DNA of 64,000 bases from a candidate division KSB1 bacterium (GCA_024655945.1 JANLFK010000006.1:124001-188000); one strand, 5' to 3'. Shown: positions 43,984 to 53,728, counted from the first letter of the stretch. Notes: generated from the letters alone by a model not told the origin. Made by a program: numbers and translations.

Positions 43984-44005
43984 CTGACCAGCCGATGCTG
44001 GTCAG
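43984..44005 (-). terminator. Stem-loop between thioredoxin-fold and acyl-CoA synthetase genes
   Basis: CTGACCAGC and GCTGGTCAG form a perfect 9-bp stem with a 4-nt loop, 2 bp after a stop codon. No U-tract. Confidence 0.45.
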
Positions 44006-44007
44006 GC

Positions 44008-44349
44008 CTATGACCCGGACTTCCCGCAGCGGGAAGTGCCGCCCCGCAGTTTGCCTATTTGCTGACGAATGAATTCCTTGGGAAGCACACCCGTCCTCAT
44101 CCCGTTGACGAGGTAGACACGGCAGGCAAAGTTGGCTTCTCGCGGCTCTTCCTCCGTGTAGATGTCCACGCCGTCGACCAACACGGTTGGCGACCCGGCA
44201 AAGCGCATCCGCCGTGCTGCTTCTGCGTCGTTTACCTCGGTGACGTGCACCTCATCTGGAAGCAGAAAGCCCTCTGCTATCAGCTCCTGGAGGTGCCGCC
44301 ACGTCTCTGCCGCGTTGGGGCATCCTGCAAAGTACTGGAACTCCACCAT
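44008..44349 (-). CDS. Small thioredoxin-fold protein
   Basis: A 113-residue protein that appears to have the thioredoxin fold. It opens with VEFQYFAGCPNAAETW, where the redox position is C-P-N-A rather than C-x-x-C, and contains GSPTVLVDGVDIY with the cis-Pro after Ser. It thus lacks the resolving Cys and cannot work as a dithiol reductase by itself, though two more Cys lie further on (ACRVYLV and SRCGKS). Related short proteins occur with mercury or arsenic genes, not seen here. ATG at 44349 follows GAGGAGC. Confidence 0.72.
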   Translation of the reverse strand: MVEFQYFAGCPNAAETWRHLQELIAEGFLLPDEVHVTEVNDAEAARRMRFAGSPTVLVDGVDIYTEEEPREANFACRVYLVNGMRTGVLPKEFIRQQIGKLRGGTSRCGKSGS

Positions 44350-44408
44350 CGCCACGCTCCTCGTTGCCTCGTCGGGGGATCGCGCCCATCATGGTCGCTG
44401 GGGCGTCC

Positions 44409-44744
44409 TCACTTCATCGGGTGTACCTCTTTGGCGGTCACGGTAAACGACTCGTACAGGCTCAGGCAGACGCCCAACACAAAGACCGTCCAAAGGAGCG
44501 GGATCGCAAAGCCGGCGATTTCGCCGCCCAGGATGGAAGCCACAAAGACATGCACGCGGTTGACCAAGGGCCGGGCCACCACCGAGATGGCCGAAGATAG
44601 AATGACTGCCGTGATCATCTTGGCCACATTGAGCCTGAGCCCACCGAAGAAACCCACCACGTACATGAGTACGCCCACAATGAAGGCCACCCACGTGGCG
44701 GTGGGACCAAAGTTGAGCGAGTATGTTGCCGGGTCCTGAATCAA
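44409..44744 (-). CDS. Small multi-span membrane protein
   Basis: A protein of about 111 residues with three hydrophobic segments (WVAFIVGVLMYVVGFF, AKMITAVILSSAISVV and IAGFAIPLLWTVFVLGVCL). Family not recognised. TTG at 44744 is preferred since GGGAGG lies 5 nt upstream; a GTG at 44750 would overlap the ribosome site. It is preceded by a fair promoter and is followed 59 bp later by the thioredoxin-fold gene. Confidence 0.65.
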   Translation of the reverse strand: MIQDPATYSLNFGPTATWVAFIVGVLMYVVGFFGGLRLNVAKMITAVILSSAISVVARPLVNRVHVFVASILGGEIAGFAIPLLWTVFVLGVCLSLYESFTVTAKEVHPMK

Positions 44745-44806
44745 GGCCACCTCCCGATCTCCGTCGCAGAACTCCCCGGCCGCCGCTTGGGCCGGAAACT
44801 GCAGCT

Positions 44807-44835
44807 AATTTAGTGAGGAAAAACAAGGAAGTCAA
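44807..44835 (-). promoter_or_regulatory. Promoter of the small membrane-protein gene
   Basis: TTGACT, a 17-bp spacer and TAAATT on the minus strand, about 60 bp before the start codon. No gene is seen in the rest of 44751-44990. Confidence 0.55.
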
Positions 44836-44990
44836 GCACAAATTGGCGCATGCCGGCCCCGGGTTCCACAGTCCTTGCGGCCTCGCGTGGCTGCTTAGCC
44901 TGGCCGAAACCATCCTCGCAGAATTGCCACGCCTTGCCTAACAACCAAACCCCGCGCACATGGCGCTCCGGCGGCGCCCTGGAGCTCCGG

Positions 44991-45317
44991 TCAAGGGGCC
45001 GTGCCTGTCTGGTCCTTGGCACAACGGAGTATGGCAATCGTGGCCCCCCAGCCGCCTGCCTCCGGAGGAGCATCGCCAAAGGCCTCCACCAGCGGGTGGC
45101 AGCGCAGCACGCCATGGACCGCCCACTTCAACTTGCTGCGCCCCTTGCCGTGGACGATGCGCACCCGGGCAAAGCCCGAGGCGCACGCATGGCGCAAGAA
45201 TTCCTCCACCACTTCGGGCACTTGTTCCGGGAAGAATCCATGCAGGTCGAGTTCGTCCTTCACCACGAAGAACTCGGGCGCATCTTCGGCAAGGGGAGGC
45301 TCATCGCGATCGTTCAT
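44991..45317 (-). CDS. Smr-domain protein
   Basis: A 108-residue protein made almost only of an Smr domain. The core motifs are LDLHGFFPEQVPEVVEEFL and VRIVHGKGRSKLKW, in the usual order. Small Smr proteins include nucleases and ribosome-rescue factors acting on collided ribosomes; the stand-alone form here does not fix the role. No clear ribosome site precedes the ATG at 45317. It comes 27 bp after the NUDIX gene. Confidence 0.85.
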   Translation of the reverse strand: MNDRDEPPLAEDAPEFFVVKDELDLHGFFPEQVPEVVEEFLRHACASGFARVRIVHGKGRSKLKWAVHGVLRCHPLVEAFGDAPPEAGGWGATIAILRCAKDQTGTAP

Positions 45318-45344
45318 TTTGCGGACGAGGAAAATGGGTGAGGC

Positions 45345-45791
45345 TCATTTGTCCGGAGGGCAAGGTGCGGGTTTCCCATTCCGGGCAACCACCTTGTCCA
45401 GCAGGGAGCGCACCATCTCCGTCACTTCATAGCGAGGGAGCTCTGCCAAAGGGACCCACGCGGCGGCTGCTGCGTCGCTTGCCGGGCGGAGGGTTCGGCC
45501 GCCATACTGACCTGAGAAGATCACCAACACGAAGTGAAACCGCACCGCACCACAATTGTCGCGCTCGATATGCTCATGGGCATCGAGGAGCTCCTGCACC
45601 TCGACGTCGATGCCGCACTCCTCAGCCACCTCCCGGCGGGCGGCTTCCTTGAGGGGCTCGCCAAGCTCCACATGACCGCCGGGCAGAGACCAGCGGCCGG
45701 CGTTGGGAGGACAAGCCCGTTTTACCAGCAGCACCGCCCCATGGCGTTCCACCAAAACAGCAACGCCCACGAGCGGCGTGGGCGGATACAT
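45345..45791 (-). CDS. NUDIX hydrolase
   Basis: The 148-residue protein has the NUDIX box GGHVELGEPLKEAARREVAEECG, with all consensus Gly, Arg and Glu residues, so it should hydrolyse a nucleoside diphosphate linked to another group. The start at 45791 (MYPPTPLVGVAVLVE) is chosen as the beginning of the fold; a longer frame upstream runs through the acidic gene in a Lys/Arg-rich false reading. The specific substrate is not evident. Confidence 0.88.
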   Translation of the reverse strand: MYPPTPLVGVAVLVERHGAVLLVKRACPPNAGRWSLPGGHVELGEPLKEAARREVAEECGIDVEVQELLDAHEHIERDNCGAVRFHFVLVIFSGQYGGRTLRPASDAAAAAWVPLAELPRYEVTEMVRSLLDKVVARNGKPAPCPPDK

Positions 45792-45828
45792 GGAGTGCAC
45801 CTGAGTGTGCTCGACGGATGGTAACTGG

Positions 45829-46083
45829 TTAGTTGTCTTCCCAGTCGTCAAGATCTCCCCACTCCTCCTCTTCTTCCTCGTCGAGGTATTCTTCGTCCTC
45901 CCAGTCCTCTTCCTCATCGAGGTCCTCGTCCCAGTCTTCTTCCTCGTCCCACTCCTCATCCCACTCTTCCCCCTCTTCCTCTTTCTCCTCCCAGCTGTCG
46001 TCGTCCCACGGCTCTTCGTCTGGGTCATAGTCCGGGGACCACTCATCGTCGAGCCATCGACGGGAATCGTCGCCGCCACTCAT
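45829..46083 (-). CDS. Extremely acidic, Trp-rich small protein
   Basis: An 84-residue protein. By my count 52 residues are Asp or Glu and 10 are Trp, with only 3 basic residues, in recurring units such as EEWDEEWDEEEDW. It should be unfolded or a flexible acidic tail-like protein and might bind metals, basic proteins or nucleic-acid-binding proteins. GGAGAGGG before the ATG supports it, as does the 38-bp gap to the NUDIX gene. The opposite-strand Ser-rich frame and the Lys/Arg-rich frame are mirror readings of the same repeats. Not recognised as a family. Confidence 0.68.
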   Translation of the reverse strand: MSGGDDSRRWLDDEWSPDYDPDEEPWDDDSWEEKEEEGEEWDEEWDEEEDWDEDLDEEEDWEDEEYLDEEEEEEWGDLDDWEDN

Positions 46084-46134
46084 TGCCTATACCCTCTCCC
46101 ACACTTGGTGTTGCACTTCTTCCAATTCGGCGCA

Positions 46135-46163
46135 AAGCTATCAAAATAAAAACTGAAAATCAA
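46135..46163 (-). promoter_or_regulatory. Candidate promoter of the acidic-protein/NUDIX genes
   Basis: TTGATT, a 17-bp spacer and TAGCTT lie in an AT-rich stretch unlike the GC-rich surroundings, about 50 bp before the ATG at 46083. The -10 match is only fair. Confidence 0.38.
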
Positions 46164-47275
46164 CAACATTTTTGCATGTGCCGCACCTTCTGGAGAAACA
46201 ACCGTTCCAGTTCGGCCACCATCCTCTGATCGCTAAAGTGCGCGGCGACCCGCGCTCTGCCCGCACGGCCCATCCTCCGGCGCAGGGCAGGATCGGCAAG
46301 CAAAGTGCACATCGCCTCTGCCAGGGCCCCGGCGTCGGCCGGAGGAACCAGCAACCCGGTGCCGCCGTCGACCACGATTTCCGGCATGCTGCTCACCGCC
46401 GTGGTCACCACCGGCTTGCCGGCCGCCATGGCTTCGATGAGGACTATGCCAAAACCCTCCCACAGGGAGGGCAGCACCAGCAGGTCGATGCTCTGCATCA
46501 CCGCGGGAACATCATCGCGGAATCCAGCCAGGATGACGGGAAGGTTGACCTGCGCCGCAGCTTCGGCCACCCACCCCTTGAGTGGCCCTTCGCCGACCAT
46601 GAGCAGCACTGCCTCCGGATGGCGGCGATGGACCTGGCGGAACGCCTTCAGCAGGTAGCAGATGCCCTTGCGCTCGTCGAGCTGGCCGACAAATCCCACC
46701 ACTTTCGCCCCAGGAGAAATCCGCAGCTCTTCCCGCAGCCGCGGACGCGCCTTCGCAAAGGGAGCAGGGTCAATGCCGTTGTGGATGACCACGATCTCCT
46801 CTCTGGCGAGCCATGGCGCATTGCGGAGGAGCGCATTAGCAGTGGCCTGGGAGTTGGCAATGACCGCGCTCGCTATGCGGGTGTAGGCAAAACGATAGCG
46901 CCACCGGTTCTTGAGCGGGTAGTCTATGCCCCTTCTCGGGAAAACGGTCTTTACCCCGGCCAGGCGCGCAGCAATGCCGGCGAAGCGCAGCTCTTTGTCC
47001 ATGTTGGTCAGCACCACCTGCACGCGCAACCGCTTGAGCAGGCGATAGACCTGCCAGATAACCAGCGGGTCAAAGTCGCCGCGCATGCGCATCGTCACCA
47101 CCGGGATGCCCTGGCGGCTGGCCTCCGCCGCCAGTCGCGTGCCTGGACGGCAGAGCAACCAAGCGCGATGCCCCCGCTCCTTGAGCAACGCCAAGGTGCG
47201 CAGCATCCAGACCTCGCCGCCGCCGAACATCTGGATGGAGTTGACAAACAGGATGCGCAGCTTGGCGGCGGTCAT
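46160..47275 (-). CDS. GT4-family glycosyltransferase
   Basis: A 371-residue glycosyltransferase of GT-B fold. The N-terminal half opens with LRILFVNSIQMFGGGEVWM, and the C-terminal half shows VGFVGQLDERKGICYLLKAF, LLVLPSLWEGFGIVLIEAMA and GKPVV, the E-x7-E donor-sugar motif of the family. It shares ATGA with the stop of the upstream gene, which fixes the start. Together with the next gene it probably builds a surface glycan. Confidence 0.9.
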   Translation of the reverse strand: MTAAKLRILFVNSIQMFGGGEVWMLRTLALLKERGHRAWLLCRPGTRLAAEASRQGIPVVTMRMRGDFDPLVIWQVYRLLKRLRVQVVLTNMDKELRFAGIAARLAGVKTVFPRRGIDYPLKNRWRYRFAYTRIASAVIANSQATANALLRNAPWLAREEIVVIHNGIDPAPFAKARPRLREELRISPGAKVVGFVGQLDERKGICYLLKAFRQVHRRHPEAVLLMVGEGPLKGWVAEAAAQVNLPVILAGFRDDVPAVMQSIDLLVLPSLWEGFGIVLIEAMAAGKPVVTTAVSSMPEIVVDGGTGLLVPPADAGALAEAMCTLLADPALRRRMGRAGRARVAAHFSDQRMVAELERLFLQKVRHMQKCC

Positions 47276-48348
47276 GGGAGCCCTGCCAGCTGGTGAATAC
47301 GCGCTGCCACCTGCCGACTGTCGTGGTGCTCTTTTACCCATCGCCTCCCCGCCATGCCGAGGCGCTGGCGCAAGCCAGGGTCGGTGAGCAGACGAACAAG
47401 TTGCTCGCGCAAATTCGTGGCGTCCACTACCACAAAGGGGTGATCCGGGTAGCGCTCGGCAAATCCCGGCGCCAGGCAGGAGCACACCGGGATGCCCATG
47501 GCCAGCGCTTCCAAGGAGTTGATGCCATAGCCCAGGTCGCCAAGTTGGTCGACGAAGATGTGGCAGTCGGCTTTGCGCCGGATCGCCTCCTTGTAGGGGA
47601 GGTTCTCGATGAGCACCATCTCCAGCCCATATTCCGCAGCCAACGAAGCAATCACCGGGATGATGATGTCGCTCCCCTTCGCCTTGCGGCTGGTCGGCGC
47701 ATGGCCTATCCGCAGCGGGCCAGGCCTGCGCTCGCTCACCGGGCGGAAGCGCTCCACTTCGAACGGGAAGAAGACATGGTGAATGGAGGGGTGCAGCCGC
47801 AGATGGTCAAATTCCACGGTCACCGTCAGGTCAGCCATGCGGTCAATGGCGGAGATCACACCGCGCGTGCGCAGGTCGCTACCGGTGTAGCAGCAGATGA
47901 CGCGCTTGCCTTCTCGCTTGCGGGCAGCCACAAAGCGGCCGTCCCGGGTGAACTCCAGGCCGCCGTCCAGTTGGTAGACGTCGAAGTTGGTCAAGTCGTG
48001 GTCACGGATGGCCCGGCGTATGGCCGGCGCCCACAGGCGTTCGCGCAGTCGAACAAGATAGGCCTCTGCCCGACCCCGCGGACGCCATGTGAGCGGCACG
48101 TGCTCCGGAATGCGAGCGACGTTGTCCACGCGCAGCCTGTTCGGATCGGCCACCAGCCGCTTCGCCAGGCGCGTCCCCCACCAGTCCAAGAAAGGAAGCT
48201 CGAGGCAGATGTCCTCTTCGAAGGCGCGCGGATCGCGGGCAAGGGTCACCAGGCGACTGTAGTGCCCCATCGCTCGCTCGGCACGCACCAAGGTCATGGG
48301 GACATCAGAGGTATTGAACGGGGCAATGTGCAGGATACGCAGCGGCAT
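47272..48348 (-). CDS. Glycosyltransferase-like protein (GT-B fold)
   Basis: A 358-residue protein. The start LRILHIAPFNTSDVPMTL and the C-terminal stretch CHIFVDQLGDLGYGINSLEALAMGIPVC resemble GT4-type glycosyltransferases, with a Gly-rich loop and a Glu in the sugar site. RIGHAPTSRKAKGSD is the usual hinge-to-second-domain motif. ATG at 48348 is preferred over one 15 bp upstream. It overlaps the downstream glycosyltransferase by 4 bp. Donor and acceptor are unknown. Confidence 0.83.
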   Translation of the reverse strand: MPLRILHIAPFNTSDVPMTLVRAERAMGHYSRLVTLARDPRAFEEDICLELPFLDWWGTRLAKRLVADPNRLRVDNVARIPEHVPLTWRPRGRAEAYLVRLRERLWAPAIRRAIRDHDLTNFDVYQLDGGLEFTRDGRFVAARKREGKRVICCYTGSDLRTRGVISAIDRMADLTVTVEFDHLRLHPSIHHVFFPFEVERFRPVSERRPGPLRIGHAPTSRKAKGSDIIIPVIASLAAEYGLEMVLIENLPYKEAIRRKADCHIFVDQLGDLGYGINSLEALAMGIPVCSCLAPGFAERYPDHPFVVVDATNLREQLVRLLTDPGLRQRLGMAGRRWVKEHHDSRQVAARIHQLAGLP

Positions 48349-48390
48349 GGAGGACCCACTCAAGGCGTGTCGGTACCGTTGGGCCCGCCC

Positions 48391-49353
48391 TCACACGGCG
48401 CGGTGAAAAGTGTCCCGGAACACTCCCTGCGCGCCGAACCCTTCCTTGAAATGCCCCAACCCCCAGTTAGGCTCCATGTTCACGGTGAAGATACCGAAAT
48501 CGAACCAGCGAAATCCCTCACGGATGGAGTCCTGGAAGATCTCGTAGAAGAGGAGGTTGACCGGCCGGTACTGCTGGTACTCCTCGTTGTGACTGATGTA
48601 GAAGGCGAGGTTGCTGCGGCTGTTGCAGTAGAACAGCACCACGCCGGCGACCATCCGCTCCATCACGAACGCGGCCACCAGGTGAATGCGCTCCGGAAAG
48701 AGGCCCTTGAGTCTGATAAGTTCCTCCACCGTATGCGTCGGGCGCACGTTGTGCCGCATCTTCAGGTTCTTCTGCAGAATCTGGTAAAAGTCTTCGTAGT
48801 CATCGCAGCGGCGCACCAGCACCCCCAGCTTGAGGGCACGCCGCACCGCCCGCCGCGACTCCGCGCTAAAGGTCTCTAACACCCGTTCAGGCGGGAAATT
48901 CAGAGGAACGACGCTGGAAATCTCCCGCTTCTTGTAGACGAAATTGCGCTGAAACAGGGCAAAGTCAATGTAGTTGCTGGGCTTCTCCCAGTACACCTGC
49001 GGCGGGTGGGTCAGCTCCAGCACGTCGAATCTCTGCGACCGGGCGTAGTCCAACAGTGCGTCCACCAGCATGAACGCATCGCGGATGGAGAGGTCAGGCT
49101 TCACCACGAACCCGCCGTAGGAGGCCCCGCAATGCGAGGAGAGCACGTTGGAATTCCCGCGATCGATGCGCACCGCCGGCAGCAGCGCCAAGAGCTTCCC
49201 GCGCTTGTGAAAGAGCAGGGAATGGTCCTCAAACCTTGCCGGCGGGTGATAGGAAAGGAAACGGCGGGTGTGGAAGATGGTGCCGTTGTTGGCGGCCCAC
49301 ACGAAGCGCTCCCATTCTTCCGCGTGATGCTCTTTGTAGCGGACGATCTCCAC
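48391..49353 (-). CDS. FemAB-like GNAT-fold acyltransferase
   Basis: The 320-residue protein has the double-GNAT layout of FemAB-type enzymes that add amino acids to peptidoglycan or lipid-linked sugars. Seen features are NNGTIFHTRRFLSYHP, the domain join SAESRRAVRRALKLGV and the second half VAGVVLFYCNSRSNLAFYISH, then WFDFGIFTVN. It lies between argF and a glycosyltransferase pair, which suggests work on the envelope or an exopolysaccharide. GTG at 49353 follows GAGGAGC. The substrate is unknown. Confidence 0.82.
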   Translation of the reverse strand: MEIVRYKEHHAEEWERFVWAANNGTIFHTRRFLSYHPPARFEDHSLLFHKRGKLLALLPAVRIDRGNSNVLSSHCGASYGGFVVKPDLSIRDAFMLVDALLDYARSQRFDVLELTHPPQVYWEKPSNYIDFALFQRNFVYKKREISSVVPLNFPPERVLETFSAESRRAVRRALKLGVLVRRCDDYEDFYQILQKNLKMRHNVRPTHTVEELIRLKGLFPERIHLVAAFVMERMVAGVVLFYCNSRSNLAFYISHNEEYQQYRPVNLLFYEIFQDSIREGFRWFDFGIFTVNMEPNWGLGHFKEGFGAQGVFRDTFHRAV

Positions 49354-49381
49354 GGCGCGCTCCTCGCTTGGTGAATTGCCC

Positions 49382-50296
49382 TCAGCTGCGCATCAGGGTC
49401 ACGAGGATGGCCTTCTGCACGTGCAAGCGGTTTTCCGCCTCGCCAAAGACCACCGAATGCGGGCCGTCGATGACCGCATCGGTGATCTCGTCGCCGCGAT
49501 GTGCCGGCAGACAGTGCATGACGATGCACTCCGGAGCGGCAAGTTTCACCAGCTCGTCATTCACCTGGTAGGGCCGAAAGACCTTCTTGCGCGCCTCCGC
49601 CTCGGCCTCCTGCCCCATGCTTGCCCACACATCGGTGTAGATGACGTCAGCGCCCCGCACCGCCTCTTTGGGGTCGCGGAAGATTTTGATGTCGCTCAAA
49701 CCCGCGGTGCGGGCACGCTCCAAGATGGCCTGGTTGGGATCGTATCCCTCCGGGCAGGCCAGGTGCAGCGTGAAGGGGAGTCGTGAGGCCATGTTGAGCC
49801 ACGAGTTCGCGACGTTGTTGCCATCGCCTACCCACGCCACCTTGAGCCCCTGCATGCGCCCTTTGTGTTCGATGATAGTCAGCACGTCCCCCATCACCTG
49901 GCAGGGGTGGAACAGGTCGGTAAGGCCGTTGACTACCGGCACGGAGGCGTAGCGGGCAAGCTCCTCGATCGTCTCGTGGCCGAACAGGCGGGCCATGATC
50001 CCGTCGCAGTAGCGGGAGAGCACGCGCGCCACATCCGCCACCGATTCGCGCTTCCCCAAGCCGATCTCGTTGGGGCCAAGATAGAGGGCGTGACCCCCTA
50101 AGTGAAACATGCCCACCTCGAAGGAGACGCGGGTGCGGGCAGACGGCTTCTCGAAAATCATCGCCAAGGTCTTGCCCTTGAGCAGGGGCTGCAACTTGCC
50201 CTTCTTTGCCTCGCGCTTCAGCCTCTTGGCAAGCTGCAGTGTGGCTTCTACCTCTTGACAGGAAAAGTCGGTGATGGCAAGAAAGTCGCGCTTCAT
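49382..50296 (-). CDS. argF: Ornithine carbamoyltransferase
   Basis: The 304-residue enzyme joins carbamoyl phosphate and ornithine to citrulline in arginine synthesis. The carbamoyl-phosphate loop reads FEKPSARTRVSFE, the catalytic HPCQ is present, and the ornithine site reads MHCLPAHRG. VWASMGQEAEAEAR holds the residues that contact ornithine. Length fits the family. ATG at 50296 follows GGAGGTG at 7 nt. It directly follows hslU in the same direction. No other arg gene is visible. Confidence 0.96.
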   Translation of the reverse strand: MKRDFLAITDFSCQEVEATLQLAKRLKREAKKGKLQPLLKGKTLAMIFEKPSARTRVSFEVGMFHLGGHALYLGPNEIGLGKRESVADVARVLSRYCDGIMARLFGHETIEELARYASVPVVNGLTDLFHPCQVMGDVLTIIEHKGRMQGLKVAWVGDGNNVANSWLNMASRLPFTLHLACPEGYDPNQAILERARTAGLSDIKIFRDPKEAVRGADVIYTDVWASMGQEAEAEARKKVFRPYQVNDELVKLAAPECIVMHCLPAHRGDEITDAVIDGPHSVVFGEAENRLHVQKAILVTLMRS

Positions 50297-50311
50297 CAGT
50301 TCCACCTCCGG

Positions 50312-51649
50312 TCACAGAATGTAGTGGCTCAAATCCTCGTCTTCCACAATGTCGCGCAGGGTCTCGCGCACCTGCTTCTGGGTGATGGTCACGGTCTTGA
50401 TGTTCTCGTCCGGCAGCTGGTAGAGGATGTCCTCCAACAGCGTGGTCAGAATCGTATGGAGACGGCGGGCGCCGATGTTCTCGGTGCGCCCATTGACCTT
50501 GGTGGCCGTCTCGCTGATTTCCCACAGTGCCCCACGGGTGAATCTGATATGCACCCCCTCGCTTTCCAAGAGCGCTGTGTACTGCTTGATGAGGGCGTTC
50601 TCCGGCTCGGTGAGGATGCGCATAAAGTCCTCGGTGGTCAGGCTGTGGAGTTCCACGCGAATGGGGAAGCGGCCCTGGAGCTCGGGGATCAAGTCCGAAG
50701 GCCGGGACACGTGAAATGCTCCTGAGGCGATGAACAGGATGTGGTCGGTGCGCACCAGCCCGTACTTGGTCAGCACGGTGGTGCCTTCGATGACCGGCAG
50801 CAGGTCGCGCTGTACTCCTTCGCGGGAGACGTCGGGGCCCACGGCGCTCTTCTCGCCGGCGATCTTGTCGATCTCGTCCAGAAAGACTATCCCGGAGTCT
50901 TCCACGCGGGCGATGGCTTCGCGCACCACCTCCTCCATGTCGATGAGCTTTTGCAGCTCTTCCTGCACCAGGTAGCGGCGCGCCTCGGCAACCTTCATCT
51001 CGCGCTTCTTGACCTTCTTGGGCACCATGGGGCCGAGCAGCTCCTGGACGTTGACGCCCATCTCCTCGACGCCCAGCGGCGAGATGATCTGCATGAGGGA
51101 CATGGAGTCCACCGGCACTTCCATTTCCACCGTGCGCTCTTCCAACTGGCCAGCGCGCAGCCGGCGACGCAGCTTCTCTCTGGTGTTGCGCAGACGCTGC
51201 CGAGGCCCGGGGTTGTCCTCCTTGCCATCGCCGCTCTCCGGCAAGAGCAGATCGAGCAGGCGCTCTTCGGCCAATTGCTCGGCGCGCGGCTCCAGCTCCT
51301 CGGCCTTCTCGTTGCGCGTCATCGCCACCGCCAGGTCCACCAGGTCGCGGATGATGGATTCCACATCGCGGCCCACATAACCCACCTCGGTGAACTTTGA
51401 GGCTTCCACTTTGATGAACGGGGCGTTGGCCAGCTTGGCCAGGCGTCGCGCGATCTCGGTCTTGCCCACGCCCGTCGGGCCGATGAGAATGATGTTGTTG
51501 GGCATGATCTCTTCGCGCAGCCGCTCGTCCACCTGCAGACGCCGCCAGCGGTTGCGCAAGGCAATTGCCACCGCCTTCTTCGCCTTCTCTTGGCCGATGA
51601 TGTAGCGGTCCAGCTCCCGCACTATCTCTCGCGGCGTGAGCTCTTTCAT
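50312..51649 (-). CDS. hslU: HslU, ATPase subunit of the HslUV protease
   Basis: A 445-residue AAA+ unfoldase. It opens with [17 protein letters not shown], has Walker [16 protein letters not shown], the pore motif GYVGRD, Walker [13 protein letters not shown] and the C-terminal HslV-docking tail ending DLSHYIL. The I domain lies between Walker A and B as in the family. GGAG precedes the ATG at 51649. It follows hslV by 40 bp in the same transcript. Confidence 0.97.
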   Translation of the reverse strand: MKELTPREIVRELDRYIIGQEKAKKAVAIALRNRWRRLQVDERLREEIMPNNIILIGPTGVGKTEIARRLAKLANAPFIKVEASKFTEVGYVGRDVESIIRDLVDLAVAMTRNEKAEELEPRAEQLAEERLLDLLLPESGDGKEDNPGPRQRLRNTREKLRRRLRAGQLEERTVEMEVPVDSMSLMQIISPLGVEEMGVNVQELLGPMVPKKVKKREMKVAEARRYLVQEELQKLIDMEEVVREAIARVEDSGIVFLDEIDKIAGEKSAVGPDVSREGVQRDLLPVIEGTTVLTKYGLVRTDHILFIASGAFHVSRPSDLIPELQGRFPIRVELHSLTTEDFMRILTEPENALIKQYTALLESEGVHIRFTRGALWEISETATKVNGRTENIGARRLHTILTTLLEDILYQLPDENIKTVTITQKQVRETLRDIVEDEDLSHYIL

Positions 51650-51689
51650 CTTGTGCTCCGCGCCCTTGGCTCGCCCTCTCATAGCGCAG

Positions 51690-52214
51690 CTAAAGCTCGA
51701 TCATCGTAATCTTGTTGTTGGTGTAGATACAGATGGACGAAGCGACCTGCATGGCCTCCCGGACAATGTCGCGCGCGCTGAGGTCGGTGTGCTTGATCAG
51801 GGCACGCGCCGCTGCCAGCGCGTAGCCACCGCCCGAGCCAAGGGCGACCACGTCGTCATCGGGCTCAATGACCTCGCCGGTGCCAGAGATGATGAAAGTC
51901 TGCTTCTTGTCCATCACCGCCAAGGTGGCGTCCAGGCGGCGCAGGTAGCGGTCGCTGCGCCAGTCTTTTGCCAGCTCTACCGCGGCGCGGCCCAGGTTGC
52001 CATGCGACTCCTCCAACCGCTTCTCGAAGCGGTCAAACAGGGTGAGGGCATCCGCCGCCGCTCCGGCAAAGCCAGCCAGCACCGTGTCGTTGTAGATCTT
52101 CCGTACCTTCTTGGCGTTGTTCTTGAGCACGGCGTCGCCGAAGGTCACCTGGCCATCGCCGGCCAGCGCCACTTCGCCTTTGTGGCGCACGCCCAAGATG
52201 GTGGTGGCGTGCAT
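51690..52214 (-). CDS. hslV: HslV, peptidase subunit of the HslUV protease
   Basis: A 174-residue proteasome beta-type subunit. The N-terminus reads [13 protein letters not shown]; the catalytic Thr is the first or second T, as in other HslV proteins, and the leader M-H-A would need removal. [22 protein letters not shown] and [20 protein letters not shown] are family motifs. It sits 71 bp after rpoN and 40 bp before hslU. Confidence 0.96.
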   Translation of the reverse strand: MHATTILGVRHKGEVALAGDGQVTFGDAVLKNNAKKVRKIYNDTVLAGFAGAAADALTLFDRFEKRLEESHGNLGRAAVELAKDWRSDRYLRRLDATLAVMDKKQTFIISGTGEVIEPDDDVVALGSGGGYALAAARALIKHTDLSARDIVREAMQVASSICIYTNNKITMIEL

Positions 52215-52285
52215 GCGGCCGCACCGCCACCAACCGCGGCACTCCCCATGCGTCATGTACACGGTCGGAGCTCCTCCGCTGCTTT

Positions 52286-53728
52286 CTAAAGACCCCGCCG
52301 CAGTCGGGCAATGGGAATCATCATCTGTTCGCGATACTTGGCCACCGTTCGCCTGGCCACATTGTACCCCTGAGCCTTGAGCATCTCCGCGATCTTCTGG
52401 TCGTTGAGCGGCTTCTTCGGGTCTTCCTTCTGAATGATCTCCTTGATGAGATTCTTGATCACCTTGTTGGACACATCCTCGCCGTCGTCGCGATGGATCT
52501 TCTCACTGAAAAAGTACTTCAGCTCAACGACGCCGAACTCGGTCTGCACGTACTTGCCGTTGGTGACTCGGCTCACGGTGGAAATGTCCATGCCAATGTC
52601 GTCGGCGATGTCCTTGAGGATCATCGGCTTGATGTGCTCGGGGCCGTGTTCGAAGAAGTCCCTCTGCCGCCGAACAATAGCCTCCATGGCGCGGATGATG
52701 GTCTGTCGCCTTTGCTGGATGGAATTGATCAGCCAACGCGCCGACTCTAATCGCTGCCGGATATAGTCCCTCGCCTCCTTGGGCGTGTTCTTCTTGTCGG
52801 CCAACATCTGCCGGTACGATTTGCTGATGCGCAACGAGGGGATGTTCCAGTCGTTGAGCACCACCTTGAATTCGCCATCTTCCTTGACCACCGTTATGTC
52901 CGGCACAACGTAATTGTCGTCGTAGGCGACGTACCCCTCCCCTGGCTTGGGATTGAGTTTCTTGATCTCCTCGACCGCCTCTTTCACCTCGTCTAAGCTG
53001 ACTCCCAAGGTCTTGGCCAGCTTCTCGAAGCGCAAGTTCTTAAAGTCGTCGAAGTGGTCGCGAATGATGGCCACCGCCAAGGGGTGCGGCTCCTCCTGCT
53101 CCAGGAGCTGAATGAGCAGACACTCCTGCAGATTGCGGGCACCTATGCCGGGCGGATCGAAATGCTCGATGACCTCGAGCACCTTCTCGACGACCTCTTC
53201 GTCCACCTCGAAAGTATCGGCCACGCTGTGCACATCGGTGGCCAGGTAGCCAGCGCTGTTGATATTCCAGATGAGGTGTTCGCCGATGGCCATCTCCTGG
53301 TCGGAGAGGTCGGTCAGGTGCAACTGATTGAGCAGGTGGTCGGTGAGCGTCTCCCGATAGACCTCCGGTCGCTCGAATTGCTCGGCGTCCTTCTCCCTGG
53401 GGATCCAGTGCTCGTAGGAATCCTGATCGTTGAGCACGGTCTCCCAGTCCATCTCCTGCTCTTCCTTCTGGTCGTGAATGGTATCATAGTCGACTTCCTG
53501 CTCATCGGACTCGTCGGGGCTTTCCAGCTCTAAGCTCTGCTCTGGGATTTCCTCCTGCTCCAGCTCTTCTTCCATGTCCGTATCGATTTCCAGAAGGGGA
53601 TTGGTCTCCAGCTCCAAGTTGATGCGGTGTTCGAGACTGAGGATCGGTAACTGGAGCAAGGAAGAGAGCAGCACTTGCTGCGGTGACTGCCGCAGCTGCA
53701 TGGACAGTCTTTGCGACAGGTTTACCAT
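52286..53728 (-). CDS. rpoN: RNA polymerase sigma-54 factor
   Basis: A 480-residue sigma-54 protein. The Gln/Leu-rich activator-contact region is at the start ([18 protein letters not shown]), followed by a very acidic region (about 60-120), the core-binding part ([18 protein letters not shown]) and the RpoN box [11 protein letters not shown] at the end. GGAGGTG precedes the start. It lies just after lptB, a position seen in many Gram-negative genomes. It is the partner of the NtrC-type activator at 3.5-4.9 kb. Confidence 0.97.
   Translation of the reverse strand: MVNLSQRLSMQLRQSPQQVLLSSLLQLPILSLEHRINLELETNPLLEIDTDMEEELEQEEIPEQSLELESPDESDEQEVDYDTIHDQKEEQEMDWETVLNDQDSYEHWIPREKDAEQFERPEVYRETLTDHLLNQLHLTDLSDQEMAIGEHLIWNINSAGYLATDVHSVADTFEVDEEVVEKVLEVIEHFDPPGIGARNLQECLLIQLLEQEEPHPLAVAIIRDHFDDFKNLRFEKLAKTLGVSLDEVKEAVEEIKKLNPKPGEGYVAYDDNYVVPDITVVKEDGEFKVVLNDWNIPSLRISKSYRQMLADKKNTPKEARDYIRQRLESARWLINSIQQRRQTIIRAMEAIVRRQRDFFEHGPEHIKPMILKDIADDIGMDISTVSRVTNGKYVQTEFGVVELKYFFSEKIHRDDGEDVSNKVIKNLIKEIIQKEDPKKPLNDQKIAEMLKAQGYNVARRTVAKYREQMMIPIARLRRGL

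Noticed and set aside
45833-46030. Ser-rich plus-strand frame
   Set aside because: It is the complement of the GAA/GAC/TGG codons of the acidic minus-strand gene.
45792-46079. Lys/Arg/Thr-rich N-terminal extension of the NUDIX protein
   Set aside because: It is an out-of-frame reading of the acidic gene; the NUDIX fold begins at 45791.
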